Positions 1-8,396 of a stretch of DNA of 38,892 nt are shown in pieces. Location: positions 1 to 38,892 of the forward strand of contig JAVBLA010000065.1 in the NCBI GenBank assembly GCA_031553775.1, read 5' to 3'. Origin of the DNA: JAISFI01 sp031553775. GTDB taxonomy: Bacteria > Bacteroidota > Bacteroidia > Bacteroidales > Azobacteroidaceae. The notes under the pieces are model-generated. The model made no database searches and had not been told where the DNA came from. It saw nothing but the letters and a program-made list of their open reading frames with translations. Made by a program: the position numbers and the translations under genes. Within the stretch, counting starts at the first letter, position 1. Every line of letters begins with the position of its first letter.

Positions 1-631
1 GGTCTTGCCGTATCATTCCCTTATGGAATGCCCGTTTGACAATCGTTCGGAAGGGAACCATATTTGTTTTGACCGTTCGGGGTGTCATCCGTAGGTCTAT
101 TTTCAGGTAGTAGGCAAGGGCTTCTATCATGGCAACGTCCACTTTCCCAAATGGAATATCATCGACACCGTATTTTTCCCGCAGGAAATCTTTAAAATGT
201 CCCAATGCCGTAGGGTAAATGGAATAAGTGCTTGCTTCGAATTGGATTCCGATACTTTTCCGTTTTTCTTCCACCAAACTAACGTATTCCTGCATGACGG
301 TATTTTGGTTAAGCCCGATACCTCGCAAAGCGTTTTTCAAGGATTCGGCGGTTACATATCCGCTATCGTCCACAAGAGTTTTGTAATGTTCCGCAATTTC
401 AGTCCGGTATTTTTCTATTTGTCCGTTGATTGAATCTATTTCTTTGGATTTGCCGGTAGCCAATCCCGATTTGGCATCCCATTGTTCCGGTAAAATATCA
501 AGTCCCGTGCTGAATGTGGTACTTTTACCATCAATGGTAATCCGCCCAACTATCGGTCATTTACCCGACTTCTTTGTTTTACTGGTATTCAGATAAAACA
601 GTATTCCGAAGGTGCTTCTATTGATTTGCAT
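1..631 (-). pseudogene. Tyrosine recombinase (second integrase of left element), nonsense-interrupted and cut by window edge
   Basis: Reading leftward from an ATG at 631, the frame gives MQINRSTFGILFYLNTSK and then meets an in-frame TGA at 557-559. It is then fully open to base 1. The protein matches the second integrase of the right element (29474-30730) residue by residue: SGK-stop-PIVGR here, SGKCPVMGR there, so the stop replaces a Cys codon. Visible parts are the N-terminal arm-binding domain and the SAM-like core-binding domain (LKNALRGIG, EEKRKS, IPFGKV, YYLKID). The catalytic domain lies outside the window. It starts 7 nt after the stop of the upstream integrase, so the two form an operon. 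The product is probably non-functional unless the stop is read through or translation restarts downstream. Confidence 0.85.
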
Positions 632-638
632 GATGATG

Positions 639-1871
639 TTACTTTGATTGTTGAACATAAGAAAATTTGTTGGCAAGCCGTTTGGATAAGGCTTTCATGT
701 CGTTTCCGATTTTCTCGTTATTGACACGGGCATATCGTTGGGTAGTTTGAATATTACGATGCCCCATCATACGGCTGACGCTTTCTATCGGAACGCCTTG
801 CGACAGGCACAATTGGGAAGCGAACGTGTGGCGGCTTTGATGGAAGCACAGTGCCTTATCAATCTTGCAATGCTTGGCGATGATTTTCAGGGCATAGTTG
901 ATTCTGCCGTGTCCCAATACGGGAAAGACGAGATTGTCTTTTGCCAATCCTCGATATTTTTCCAAAATTTTTATGGGAATATCCAACAGTTTTACGTTGA
1001 ACGGAATACCTGTCTTTTGCCGTGACATGCAAATCCAAAGGCTTCCGTCTTCTTCGGTAAGAATATCTTTCCATGTAAGTTTTTTCAAATCCACGTATGA
1101 AATGCCCGTGAACGCGGCGAAGACAAACAAATCACGGATGAAGCACTGGCTTTGCGATTCCAACGGCGTGGATATAAGCCGTTCAAATTCTACTTTCGTC
1201 AACGAACGGATTTGAAATTCTGGCTTTTTGAGTTTGAAGCCTAAGAACGGCGGGTAGGTTATCAAATTCCGATGCAGGGCTAAACGCACCGCTTTAAATA
1301 GCAGAAAAATAATCGTTACTACCGATTCGTCCGTCATTTTCCGTTCGACACGCAAATGAAAATCAAAGGCTTCGATAAAGGGCAGGTCTAACTGATTGAG
1401 TGGAATGTCCTGAACCTTGTATTTCGCAAGGATGAAGCGTTTCATTTGCTTGTAGGCGTTCTTATACTTCGGGAAAGTCGATGCCGCACGGTCGATGCCG
1501 ATTCTCGCCTGAAATTCCTGCATGATTTCCTCAAAAAACACGAGCAGCATTTTTTGTGCCGATGCCATGCCTTGAAAGGCGTTCTTCACTTCCGAAGCGG
1601 TTACCTTTCCAGTGCGCTTTAGAATTTCCTTGTAGTGCGCGTGTATAGAGAGATTAATTTTATTAATCTCTCGGTTAAGTTGGGTAGCCTTGCGGCTTTT
1701 CCCGCTTGCACGCCCCGACTTGACATCCCAAAGGCTTTCTTCGATTTTCAGTTTGGAACCGAACTGGGCGATGCTTTTGCCGATGATTATTTTCCCGACA
1801 ATCGGGTACACGTCGTTCGGATTGGCACCTGCCGTTCCGCTTTTTCCTTCCCGGTTGAGGTAAAATGACAC
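639..1871 (-). CDS. Tyrosine recombinase / integrase (first integrase of left element)
   Basis: A 410-aa site-specific recombinase of the Bacteroidetes SAM-like phage-integrase type. It has an N-terminal arm-binding domain (about 1-100), a core-binding domain (about 110-210) and a catalytic domain (about 220-400). The catalytic domain shows HQSRHTFAS, GHRNIQTTQRY (tyrosine nucleophile) and FTGISYVDL, where Ser takes the place of the usual first catalytic Arg, as is known for IntDOT of CTnDOT. The called start is GTG at 1871. The homologous gene at 28203 starts further upstream. The equivalent ATG here (1889-1887) is followed three codons later by an in-frame TAA (1880-1878), so translation would have to begin at the GTG. 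It is followed after 7 nt by the second integrase. It is probably the element's integrase, of uncertain activity because of the damaged N-terminus. Confidence 0.85.
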   Translation of the reverse strand: MSFYLNREGKSGTAGANPNDVYPIVGKIIIGKSIAQFGSKLKIEESLWDVKSGRASGKSRKATQLNREINKINLSIHAHYKEILKRTGKVTASEVKNAFQGMASAQKMLLVFFEEIMQEFQARIGIDRAASTFPKYKNAYKQMKRFILAKYKVQDIPLNQLDLPFIEAFDFHLRVERKMTDESVVTIIFLLFKAVRLALHRNLITYPPFLGFKLKKPEFQIRSLTKVEFERLISTPLESQSQCFIRDLFVFAAFTGISYVDLKKLTWKDILTEEDGSLWICMSRQKTGIPFNVKLLDIPIKILEKYRGLAKDNLVFPVLGHGRINYALKIIAKHCKIDKALCFHQSRHTFASQLCLSQGVPIESVSRMMGHRNIQTTQRYARVNNEKIGNDMKALSKRLANKFSYVQQSK

Positions 1872-2149
1872 TTTTAATTAGTCGCTCATAATAATCACAA
1901 TTTAAGTTTATAAAATTACTTCCTTTGTGAGTTATTTGAGCAATGTAAACCGCAGACATACAGTGTTATGAATAGCCAATCAATGCCATCGAATTGCTGT
2001 GTTTTGCGTCGTTCCGAATGGGTAACGATATAGAAGCGGAAAGGCTGCGTTACTTTGCATTTTTCGGCATTTTCGGCATCGGACAGCCAAAGCCATCAAA
2101 AGACATAGTTTACTGATAACTATTCAATTACCTTGCTTTTTCTTTCTTT
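1872..2149. repeat. Left copy of conserved mobile-element end (inverted relative to 27944-28202)
   Basis: This noncoding block upstream of the left integrase pair is, after reverse complementing, alignable over its whole length with 27944-28202 upstream of the right pair. Shared blocks include GAATAGTTATCAG, CCGATGCCGAAA, GCCGAAAAATGCAAAGTAAC, GTTTACATTG and GAAGTAATTTTA. Conservation of noncoding sequence right up to the junctions suggests attachment-site arms and the integrase promoter. GTTACTTTGC at 2049-2058 is one base off the CTnDOT-type core GTAnnTTTGC, but the exact crossover site is not established. Confidence 0.75.
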
Positions 2150-2153
2150 TCTG

Positions 2154-2933
2154 CTACTGCGTTAGGTTTGTGTAGCAGGAAAAAATAAACACGTCGCGCA
2201 CCTGCTCCAGACGGGAAGAAACAAATTCTTTGCTCCAAAGCAAGTCCACTTCTTCCTGTGTGATGGCGGTGCGTTTTTCTTTCTCGAAACGGACGTTGAA
2301 ACACTCGAAAGGATTGGGCAGATTCAATCCCGAATTACGCGCAAAGTTGAACACCCGCTGGAATCGCTGCATGAATTTCATGGCATAGTTGTTCTGTACA
2401 CCGCATTCTTTACGCAGGTACAGGTACAGCTTTTCAAGAAAGATGGGGTTTACTTCGCGTATCGACAGATCGGACACATGATATATGGCTTTCAGAAACT
2501 CCGGTATTCTCGTTTCGAGTTGCTTGTATCGACGGCTGGTAATCTGTGAAGTTGTGTAACCCACCTTTTGCTCGTACATTTCATTATGGGCGCGGATAAA
2601 CTGCATAAGTGTTTTGTTTTCCTTGTCGATACCCAAAATGACATTCTTAATTTTTTCGGGAGAGGCAAAGCCGTAATCTTCGATTTGTTTGAAATACAAA
2701 TCATTTATGGTTTTACGCATACCGTCCAACAGGCGGTTGACAGTTTTACCTTCCTCGCTGCGGTTCTTGGCGCGGCCTGCCGGAGAATCCCAATTAGCAG
2801 GGTCAATCAAAATCTTTGTGCTGAACTGCACACGTTCCCCATTAATGGTAATCTTAGCCATAATGGTTACTTTTCCGTTTTTGTTTACTTCGCTTTTTCT
2901 TGGATAGAAAATAGCACTGAATCGTGACTTCAT
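2154..2933 (-). pseudogene. Truncated tyrosine recombinase next to tRNA-Lys
   Basis: The 259 codons contain the N-terminal arm-binding domain (FYPRKSEVNKNGKVTIMAKI), the SAM-like core-binding domain and the start of the catalytic domain, ending FIFSCYTNLTQ. In this family FSCYTG is followed by a further roughly 140 residues with the H-x-x-R and Tyr motifs, all missing here. The break coincides with the start of the left element's end sequence, so the gene was most likely split by that insertion and its 3' part should lie beyond the element. Its 5' end lies 273 bp from the 3' end of tRNA-Lys, the usual position for an integrase that uses a tRNA gene as attachment site. Confidence 0.85.
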
Positions 2934-3125
2934 ACTCTAACATTTTAAAAGTTCAAAACTACTTTATTTGTTATGAAGTCATGTCAGACAAAGTGCTACC
3001 AATGTGCGACTTAAATAGATATTCGCTACGATTTTAAGGTCGGGTAAAAAACGTAGCGAAACCGTAGCGGAGAAGTGTCTTTTGATTGCTGAACGCTGTC
3101 CTGCCAATGATGGACAAAAAACAGA

Positions 3126-3159
3126 AAAACCTCCTAAAATCAACGTTTTAGAAGGTTTT
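3126..3159 (-). terminator. Rho-independent terminator downstream of tRNA-Lys
   Basis: Arms 3126-3139 (aaaacctcctaaaa) and 3146-3159 pair with a single mismatch around a 6-nt loop. On the minus strand the hairpin is followed by the T-rich tract tttttctgtttttt. It lies about 47 bp past the tRNA 3' end and would end that transcript. Confidence 0.7.
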
Positions 3160-3205
3160 GTCATTACCTTTTCGGGTCTTGTCTAACTTGATTTTGACCC
3201 TTTAG

Positions 3206-3278
3206 TGATTTGCCTGGGGCTCGAACCCAGGACCCCATCCTTAAAAGGGATGTGCTCTACCTGCTGAGCTAGCAAATC
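3206..3278 (-). tRNA. trnK: tRNA-Lys (anticodon UUU)
   Basis: A 73-nt cloverleaf can be folded by eye. It has acceptor stem GATTTGC/GCAAATC, D arm GCTC...GAGC, anticodon stem CATCC/GGATG with loop CTTTTAA (anticodon TTT), a 5-nt variable loop and T arm CTGGG-TTCGAGC-CCCAG, with discriminator A. CCA is not encoded. Its 3' end faces the truncated integrase, consistent with a past integration site. Confidence 0.97.
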
Positions 3279-3305
3279 AGACTAACTGCTTTTAAAAAGC
3301 GACTG

Positions 3306-3335
3306 CAAAGGTAGTTAAAAAAATATATAATCCAA
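3306..3335 (-). promoter_or_regulatory. Promoter of tRNA-Lys
   Basis: On the minus strand TACCTTTG (3313-3306) matches the Bacteroidetes -7 consensus TAnnTTTG. TTGG at 3335-3332 lies 18 bases upstream, as expected for the -33 element. The tRNA 5' end is 27 bases downstream of the -7 box. Confidence 0.6.
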
Positions 3336-3359
3336 TTTTTTCCTTCGTTTTTTATTTCA

Positions 3360-3367
3360 TATCTTTG
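3360..3367 (+). promoter_or_regulatory. -7 promoter element of ettA
   Basis: TATCTTTG matches the TAnnTTTG consensus and lies about 93 bp upstream of the ettA start, divergent from the tRNA promoter. No convincing TTTG -33 box was found upstream, so the call rests on the -7 box alone. Confidence 0.5.
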
Positions 3368-3460
3368 CAATCCAATCAAAAAACGAACGATCGGAGCCGA
3401 ACGGACAAAACGGTAATTTCTTAATTTTTAATTTCTTAACATCAAATATTTATAAAAGTC

Positions 3461-5149
3461 ATGGCTGACGATAAAAAAATTATTTTTTCAATGGTGGGAC
3501 TGAATAAAATTTATCCCCCGCAAAAACAAGTACTTAAAAACATCTACCTTTCGTTCTTCTATGGAGCTAAAATCGGTATCATCGGGTTGAACGGATCAGG
3601 TAAATCTACCTTGCTGAAAATTATTGCCGGCGTGGAAAAGGAATTTCAGGGAGATGTGGTATGGTCGCCCGGTTATTCTGTAGGTTACCTGGAACAGGAG
3701 CCTAAATTAGACGATACCAAAACCGTTAAAGAAATTGTACAGGAAGGTGTACAGGAAATTGTCGATGTTCTGAAAGAATACGAAGAAATTAACGAAAAAT
3801 TCGGTTTGCCGGAATACTACGAAGATTCGGATAAAATGGATGTCCTGTTTGCACGACAGGCCGAATTGCAGGATAAAATAGATGCTACGGATGCCTGGAA
3901 CCTGGACAGCAAACTGGAACGGGCCATGGATGCCCTCCGTTGCCCCCCGGAAGACCAACTCGTAGGAACCCTGTCGGGAGGAGAAAGAAGACGGGTAGCC
4001 TTGTGCCGCCTGCTCCTCAAACAACCGGATGTACTGCTGCTCGATGAGCCTACCAACCACCTGGATGCCGAATCGATCGACTGGCTGGAACAACACCTTC
4101 AACAATATGCAGGAACGGTGATCTGCATCACGCACGACCGTTACTTCCTCGATCACGTAGCCGGCTGGATACTGGAACTTGACCGTGGAGAAGGTATTCC
4201 CTGGAAAGGAAACTATACCTCCTGGCTGGAACAGAAAACCACCCGGATGGCCCAGGAAGAAAAACAGGCCAGTAAACGCAGGAAAACACTGGAACGGGAA
4301 CTCGAATGGTCGAAAATGGCTCCTAAAGCACGCCAGGCTAAAGGAAAGGCCCGTTTGAATTCCTATGAACAGTTACTGAATGCAGATGTAAAAGAGAGGG
4401 AAGAAAAACTGGAAATCTTTATTCCGAATGGCCCTCGCCTCGGAAATAAAGTGATAGAAGCTCAACATGTAGCTAAAGCATTCGGAGACAAACTTCTATA
4501 CGAAGACCTGAACTTCATGCTTCCCCCCAATGGTATCGTCGGTATCATCGGTCCGAACGGAGCCGGAAAAACAACGCTCTTCCGGTTAATCATGGAACTG
4601 GATAAAGCGGATAAAGGCATCTTTGAAGTCGGCGAAACCGTAAAAATCGGCTATGTAGATCAAAGCCACACCGATATCGATCCCGAAAAAACAGTCTTCC
4701 AGGTCGTTTCCGGAGGAACGGAATTTATCCGTGTAGGAGGAAAAGAAGTCAACTCCCGCGCCTACCTCGGACGTTTCAATTTCAGTGGCGGCGACCAGGA
4801 GAAAAAATGCGGCGTACTCTCCGGAGGAGAAAGAAACCGTCTGCACCTCGCACTGACGCTCAAGTCGGAAGCCAACGTACTGTTATTGGACGAACCTACC
4901 AATGATATAGACGTCAACACCCTGCGTGCGTTGGAAGAAGGACTGGAGAACTTTGCCGGTTGCGCCGTTGTTATATCTCACGACCGGTGGTTCCTGGACC
5001 GTATCTGTACCCATATCCTCGCCTTTGAGGGAGATTCCCAGGTATTTTTCTTCGAAGGAACTTATTCCGAATACGAAGAAAACAAAAAAATGAGGATGGG
5101 TAACGTAGAACCCAAACGCATCCGTTACAGGAAACTGATGGCAGATTGA
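3461..5149 (+). CDS. ettA: ABC-F ATPase, energy-dependent translational throttle EttA
   Basis: A cytoplasmic 562-aa protein with two ABC nucleotide-binding domains and no membrane segments. The first has Walker A GLNGSGKST, signature LSGGERRR and Walker B LLLDEPTNHLD. The second has GPNGAGKTT, LSGGERNR and LLLDEPTNDID. Between them lies the charged linker that in ABC-F proteins contacts the ribosomal P-site tRNA. Length and the N-terminal MVGLNKIYPPQKQVLKNI fit EttA (about 555 aa) rather than other ABC-F members. In the known family, EttA binds the ribosomal E site and gates elongation according to the ATP/ADP ratio. It has its own upstream promoter and is followed after 46 bp by the DUF5686 gene, which may be co-transcribed. 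Nothing unusual is seen. Confidence 0.95.
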   Translation: MADDKKIIFSMVGLNKIYPPQKQVLKNIYLSFFYGAKIGIIGLNGSGKSTLLKIIAGVEKEFQGDVVWSPGYSVGYLEQEPKLDDTKTVKEIVQEGVQEIVDVLKEYEEINEKFGLPEYYEDSDKMDVLFARQAELQDKIDATDAWNLDSKLERAMDALRCPPEDQLVGTLSGGERRRVALCRLLLKQPDVLLLDEPTNHLDAESIDWLEQHLQQYAGTVICITHDRYFLDHVAGWILELDRGEGIPWKGNYTSWLEQKTTRMAQEEKQASKRRKTLERELEWSKMAPKARQAKGKARLNSYEQLLNADVKEREEKLEIFIPNGPRLGNKVIEAQHVAKAFGDKLLYEDLNFMLPPNGIVGIIGPNGAGKTTLFRLIMELDKADKGIFEVGETVKIGYVDQSHTDIDPEKTVFQVVSGGTEFIRVGGKEVNSRAYLGRFNFSGGDQEKKCGVLSGGERNRLHLALTLKSEANVLLLDEPTNDIDVNTLRALEEGLENFAGCAVVISHDRWFLDRICTHILAFEGDSQVFFFEGTYSEYEENKKMRMGNVEPKRIRYRKLMAD

Positions 5150-5170
5150 TCTCCATCGGATATCAAAACG

Positions 5171-5265
5171 CAAAGACACGACGACACAAAGAAATATGTT
5201 TTATGAAGATGTAATGACTGTTATGACTTCGGGCGCAAAAAAATCTTTGTGTCGTTGTGCTTTTG
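5171..5265. repeat. Imperfect inverted repeat spanning the DUF5686 start codon
   Basis: Arm 5171-5191 (caaagacacgacgacacaa...) and arm 5245-5265 pair at 18 of 21 positions. The inner 15 bp (5177-5191 and 5245-5259) have only one mismatch. The second arm lies inside the signal-peptide coding region of the next gene and the first lies in the spacer. It resembles short palindromic intergenic repeats. Confidence 0.5.
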
Positions 5266-7787
5266 TAGGATTATTGCTTTGCCTCCTGCCCTCCCCGCTT
5301 TCCTCTCAAACCATTATCAGGGGATTTGTCAGAGACTCTGTCGCTGGAAATGTTTTGCCCCTGGCAAGTATCCGTTTCGAGGGACAAGCCTCTTCCGTCA
5401 AAACCAATATCTACGGATTTTTTGAGATTGAAGATACTACCGCTTCCCCCGCCATTATCGTCACCCTCAATAAATACAAAGAAAAACGGATTCCGGTGGA
5501 TATCAACCAAATCAATGCTCTCGATATTTTGCTGCAATACCAAAATAACCAGCTGGTCGATCTGATCAATAAAGCTGCTGAAAACGATTATTCCGTAAAC
5601 AACAATCCTGCAGTAGCACTCATAGAACAGGTAATAGGCAATAAAAACAACAAGCGTATAGAAACCCAAAAAGCATACACATTCAACCGATATGAAAAAC
5701 TGAATATTTCTGTCGATGACATATTGAACACCCTGAAAAGCAATAAACTGCTCCAAAAACTACACTTAGCCTATAACGATCTGGAAATTTCCGATTTCAG
5801 CAACCAACCGATTCTGACTATTTCCAGTAAAGAGTTGATATCCGAAGAGTTCCGAAAAAAAAAGCCTGAAACAAAGAAGTATGTTGTGATTGCCGAAAGA
5901 CATGAAGGCGTAGATAATGCAAGTATCACCAAAAGCATTGCTTCGGTATGGGAAGAAACATTCAATGACATCGATATCTTTGAAGATAATATCCAGTTCC
6001 TGTTCAAAGAATTCATCAGTCCCCTTTCGTCGACCGCCGCCATCCGGCACTACAAATATTTCATGGGTGATACCGTAATATTCAAAAACACACCCTGTGT
6101 ACAGGTAGGATTCACCCCGTCCGACCCAAAAGATAACGGCTTTACCGGCCAATTCTGGATAAGCCTGGACGGAGATTATGTCATCAGGAAAGTCATCTTA
6201 AATATTCCCGAAGGAAACAATATCAACTTTGTCAAACAATTACTTATCACACAGGAATTCGATTCCATAGCCGACGGACTATGGGCCAAATCGCACAGCA
6301 GCACCACTGTTAAATTCGATGGATTCCGGCTGATCTACGATATGTACTTCAAAAGAGAAATCACCTACAGCGACTACAAAACTGACAATATCAATACAGC
6401 AGCCTTTCAGTTCCCCGAAGAAACCATTATTCTCAAAGATGCGGAAAACCAATCCGACTCTTTCTGGATTACCAACCGCCCGTTTCCACTCAAAACCAAA
6501 ACAAAGGAAACACGGGAATTAGAAAACGAATTCAGCCATTCTCCTCTCTTCCGGACTTCTATTTTTCTGTTAAAAGTCGTTACGACCGGATATGTCGGCA
6601 CCAATGGCGATAAAAATAAAAACAAAGTCGACATCGGACCGGTAGGCACCTTTTTCAGTGTAAACGATATTGAAGGAATTCGCCTGAAGTTAGGAGGACA
6701 AACCACTTCCAACCTCAGCCGGTATTTCTATCTGAAAGGATATGGGGCGTATGGGATCAAAGACGATCATTTCAAATATTCAGGTACTGCTACCTGGTCG
6801 ATCAACGGAAAAAATCCTGAATACGACTACGGCCTGCATACCCTCTCATTCCGGTACCAATACGATGTAGATATCCCGGGTGAACATTTTTTTTATACCA
6901 ACCCAGATAATATACTGCTCTCTTTCAAAAGAGGGAAAGATGATCTGATGACTTACCTCAGAAAAGGGTTGCTGACCTACACCAAAGAATTCAATAATGG
7001 CTTAGGCATCCAGGCCTGGACCCATTTCCAGAATGAGAAAGCCACTGGATCCCTCCAATTCCTGCAGGAAGATGCCGATGGAAATATAACCGACCTGCAA
7101 TCGTACAATTCCTCCGAAATAGGTATCCGGTTACGTTATGCGCACAACAACATTTTTTATAAACGGAGAAATGCACAACTCCCGATCAACCGGAATGTTC
7201 CGGTGTTTTTCCTGACCTATACCCAAGGGATTAATGGTTACCTGAATGGAGATTACAATTATAAATTTGCCGAAGTCTCTATCAACAAATTGTTCTGGAT
7301 GTCAACCGCCGGATATATTGACACCTGGGTCAAAGCCGGCCAAATGTGGGGTACCCTCCCCTTCCCGCTCCTGATCCTGCCGAATGCCAACCGTACATAC
7401 AGCATCCAACCGGAAGCATACAGCATGGTTTATCCGTTGGAATTCATCAACGACCGGTTTGCATCTTTAGACATGACCGTCCATTTCAACAGCATATTAT
7501 TCCGGCATATCCCCTTCCTGAAAAGGTTTAACTTCCGGGAAGTCGTATCTTTCAAAGGATTATACGGCGATTTATCGGACAAAAACCTGCCTGAAAACAA
7601 TCAGAATTTATTCCTTTTTCCGGAACATTCCAGGACAATGACTAAAGATCCATATATGGAAGCAAGCATCGGTATAGAAAATATATTCAAAGTCCTGCGG
7701 GTAGATTATGTAAGGAGACTCTCTTACCTGAACGATCCCGGCATTTCCAAAGGTGGCATCCGTTTCGCCCTCCGGTTTTCTTTTTAA
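5196..7787 (+). CDS. DUF5686 / carboxypeptidase-like regulatory domain outer-membrane protein
   Basis: An 863-aa exported protein. The N-terminal signal peptide (LCRCAFVGLLLCLLPSPLSS) is followed by a carboxypeptidase-regulatory-like beta-sandwich (about 40-115: IIRGFVRDSVAGNVLPLASI). The long remainder is rich in alternating aromatic/hydrophobic strands and ends GGIRFALRFSF, an outer-membrane-barrel type C-terminus. This is the usual architecture and length of the DUF5686 family, whose function is unknown. The start is ambiguous: ATG at 5196 is used, but in-frame ATGs at codons 7 and 10 would give a more typical signal peptide. It follows ettA by 46 bp on the same strand. Confidence 0.85.
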   Translation: MFYEDVMTVMTSGAKKSLCRCAFVGLLLCLLPSPLSSQTIIRGFVRDSVAGNVLPLASIRFEGQASSVKTNIYGFFEIEDTTASPAIIVTLNKYKEKRIPVDINQINALDILLQYQNNQLVDLINKAAENDYSVNNNPAVALIEQVIGNKNNKRIETQKAYTFNRYEKLNISVDDILNTLKSNKLLQKLHLAYNDLEISDFSNQPILTISSKELISEEFRKKKPETKKYVVIAERHEGVDNASITKSIASVWEETFNDIDIFEDNIQFLFKEFISPLSSTAAIRHYKYFMGDTVIFKNTPCVQVGFTPSDPKDNGFTGQFWISLDGDYVIRKVILNIPEGNNINFVKQLLITQEFDSIADGLWAKSHSSTTVKFDGFRLIYDMYFKREITYSDYKTDNINTAAFQFPEETIILKDAENQSDSFWITNRPFPLKTKTKETRELENEFSHSPLFRTSIFLLKVVTTGYVGTNGDKNKNKVDIGPVGTFFSVNDIEGIRLKLGGQTTSNLSRYFYLKGYGAYGIKDDHFKYSGTATWSINGKNPEYDYGLHTLSFRYQYDVDIPGEHFFYTNPDNILLSFKRGKDDLMTYLRKGLLTYTKEFNNGLGIQAWTHFQNEKATGSLQFLQEDADGNITDLQSYNSSEIGIRLRYAHNNIFYKRRNAQLPINRNVPVFFLTYTQGINGYLNGDYNYKFAEVSINKLFWMSTAGYIDTWVKAGQMWGTLPFPLLILPNANRTYSIQPEAYSMVYPLEFINDRFASLDMTVHFNSILFRHIPFLKRFNFREVVSFKGLYGDLSDKNLPENNQNLFLFPEHSRTMTKDPYMEASIGIENIFKVLRVDYVRRLSYLNDPGISKGGIRFALRFSF

Positions 7788-7893
7788 TCCGGCTACATCT
7801 ATAGCTCCTTATAACAAACCGGGTTCGAGTACAGAATCATTTTCGTCCTCTATATTCCCAAAAAAAATGAAAATCAGTTTCTGAAACAGTCAA

Positions 7894-8142
7894 TCAGACA
7901 AACTCAGTATGAAGATATTTACCGAAACCATCCCTTTTAAGTAATTCAACAGTAGCCTGCACATCAGGCGATTTCACTACCAGTCCGATTCCACCGGTCC
8001 AGATAGACGGCACAACCAGCGCACTGTTTTCATTTCTTAAAAAATAGGAAATACCTGCATCCTGCAATAAAGTTTCCAAAATGTCTGTTTCATTCGGAAA
8101 AGTAAATGTGGCAACTTCTACTAGATCGTCCATGGCTTTCAT
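7894..8142 (-). CDS. DUF2007 family small protein
   Basis: An 82-aa soluble protein with the DUF2007 pattern: VEVATFTFPNETDILETLLQDAGI near the start and GIGLVVKSPDVQATVELLK near the end. Such proteins are often annotated as putative signal-transducing proteins, with no established function. ATG at 8142 is used; an ATG three codons later (8133) is equally possible. It is monocistronic, convergent with the DUF5686 gene and 254 bp downstream of the PUL's last gene. Confidence 0.8.
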   Translation of the reverse strand: MKAMDDLVEVATFTFPNETDILETLLQDAGISYFLRNENSALVVPSIWTGGIGLVVKSPDVQATVELLKRDGFGKYLHTEFV

Positions 8143-8196
8143 TTTAAATGATTAATACTCTCACAGACCTTACGAAATTTTATTTCGCTTGTTGCT

Positions 8197-8225
8197 GATC
8201 CCTGCCGTCCTTTCAGACAGGGATC
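8197..8225. other. Perfect 8-bp hairpin in the spacer between the PUL and the DUF2007 gene
   Basis: GATCCCTG (8197-8204) and CAGGGATC (8218-8225) form a perfect stem with a 13-nt loop. It lies downstream of the last PUL gene and may terminate that transcript, but no T run follows it on the minus strand. The rest of 8143-8396 is AT-rich and shows nothing else clear. Confidence 0.35.
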
Positions 8226-8396
8226 TTCATCATTCAAATGTAATGATTATTTTTGAATTTTGCAAATTTTTGGATTATTTTTTGTTTCTCAACAAAAATT
8301 GGTTCTATATTCTTTCGTGGATAGAATGTAGAATAAGAAGTTACCTTTACTTTTGAAGCTGTTTAGACTTAAAAAATTTACAACAAATGATATAAT

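Larger units (their letters stand above)
1..2149 (-). mobile_element. End of an integrative mobile element (left element)
   Basis: The two tandem integrases and their noncoding end define one terminus of an integrative element whose cargo lies off the left edge. The right junction is placed near 2150, where the sequence of the interrupted integrase 2154-2933 stops matching its family and similarity to the other element end begins. The exact boundary is uncertain by perhaps 20 bases. Confidence 0.65.

Noticed and set aside
197..433. 78-aa plus-strand frame at the left edge
   Set aside because: It is opposite to the conserved integrase frame and has no features of its own.
557..559. Stop-codon reassignment as the reason for three in-frame stops in the window
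   Set aside because: The three cases use TGA, TAA and TAG, all in mobile-element genes, while the long chromosomal and PUL genes end normally. Decay or sequencing error is simpler.
2049..2058. Definite attachment core of the elements
   Set aside because: GTTACTTTGC is conserved in both ends but differs from GTAnnTTTGC at one base, lies about 90 bp inside the junction, and resembles the common -7 promoter motif, so it is only noted as a candidate.
2979..3164. 61-codon open frame on the minus strand between the truncated integrase and tRNA-Lys
   Set aside because: It overlaps the tRNA terminator hairpin, has low-complexity composition and no family resemblance.
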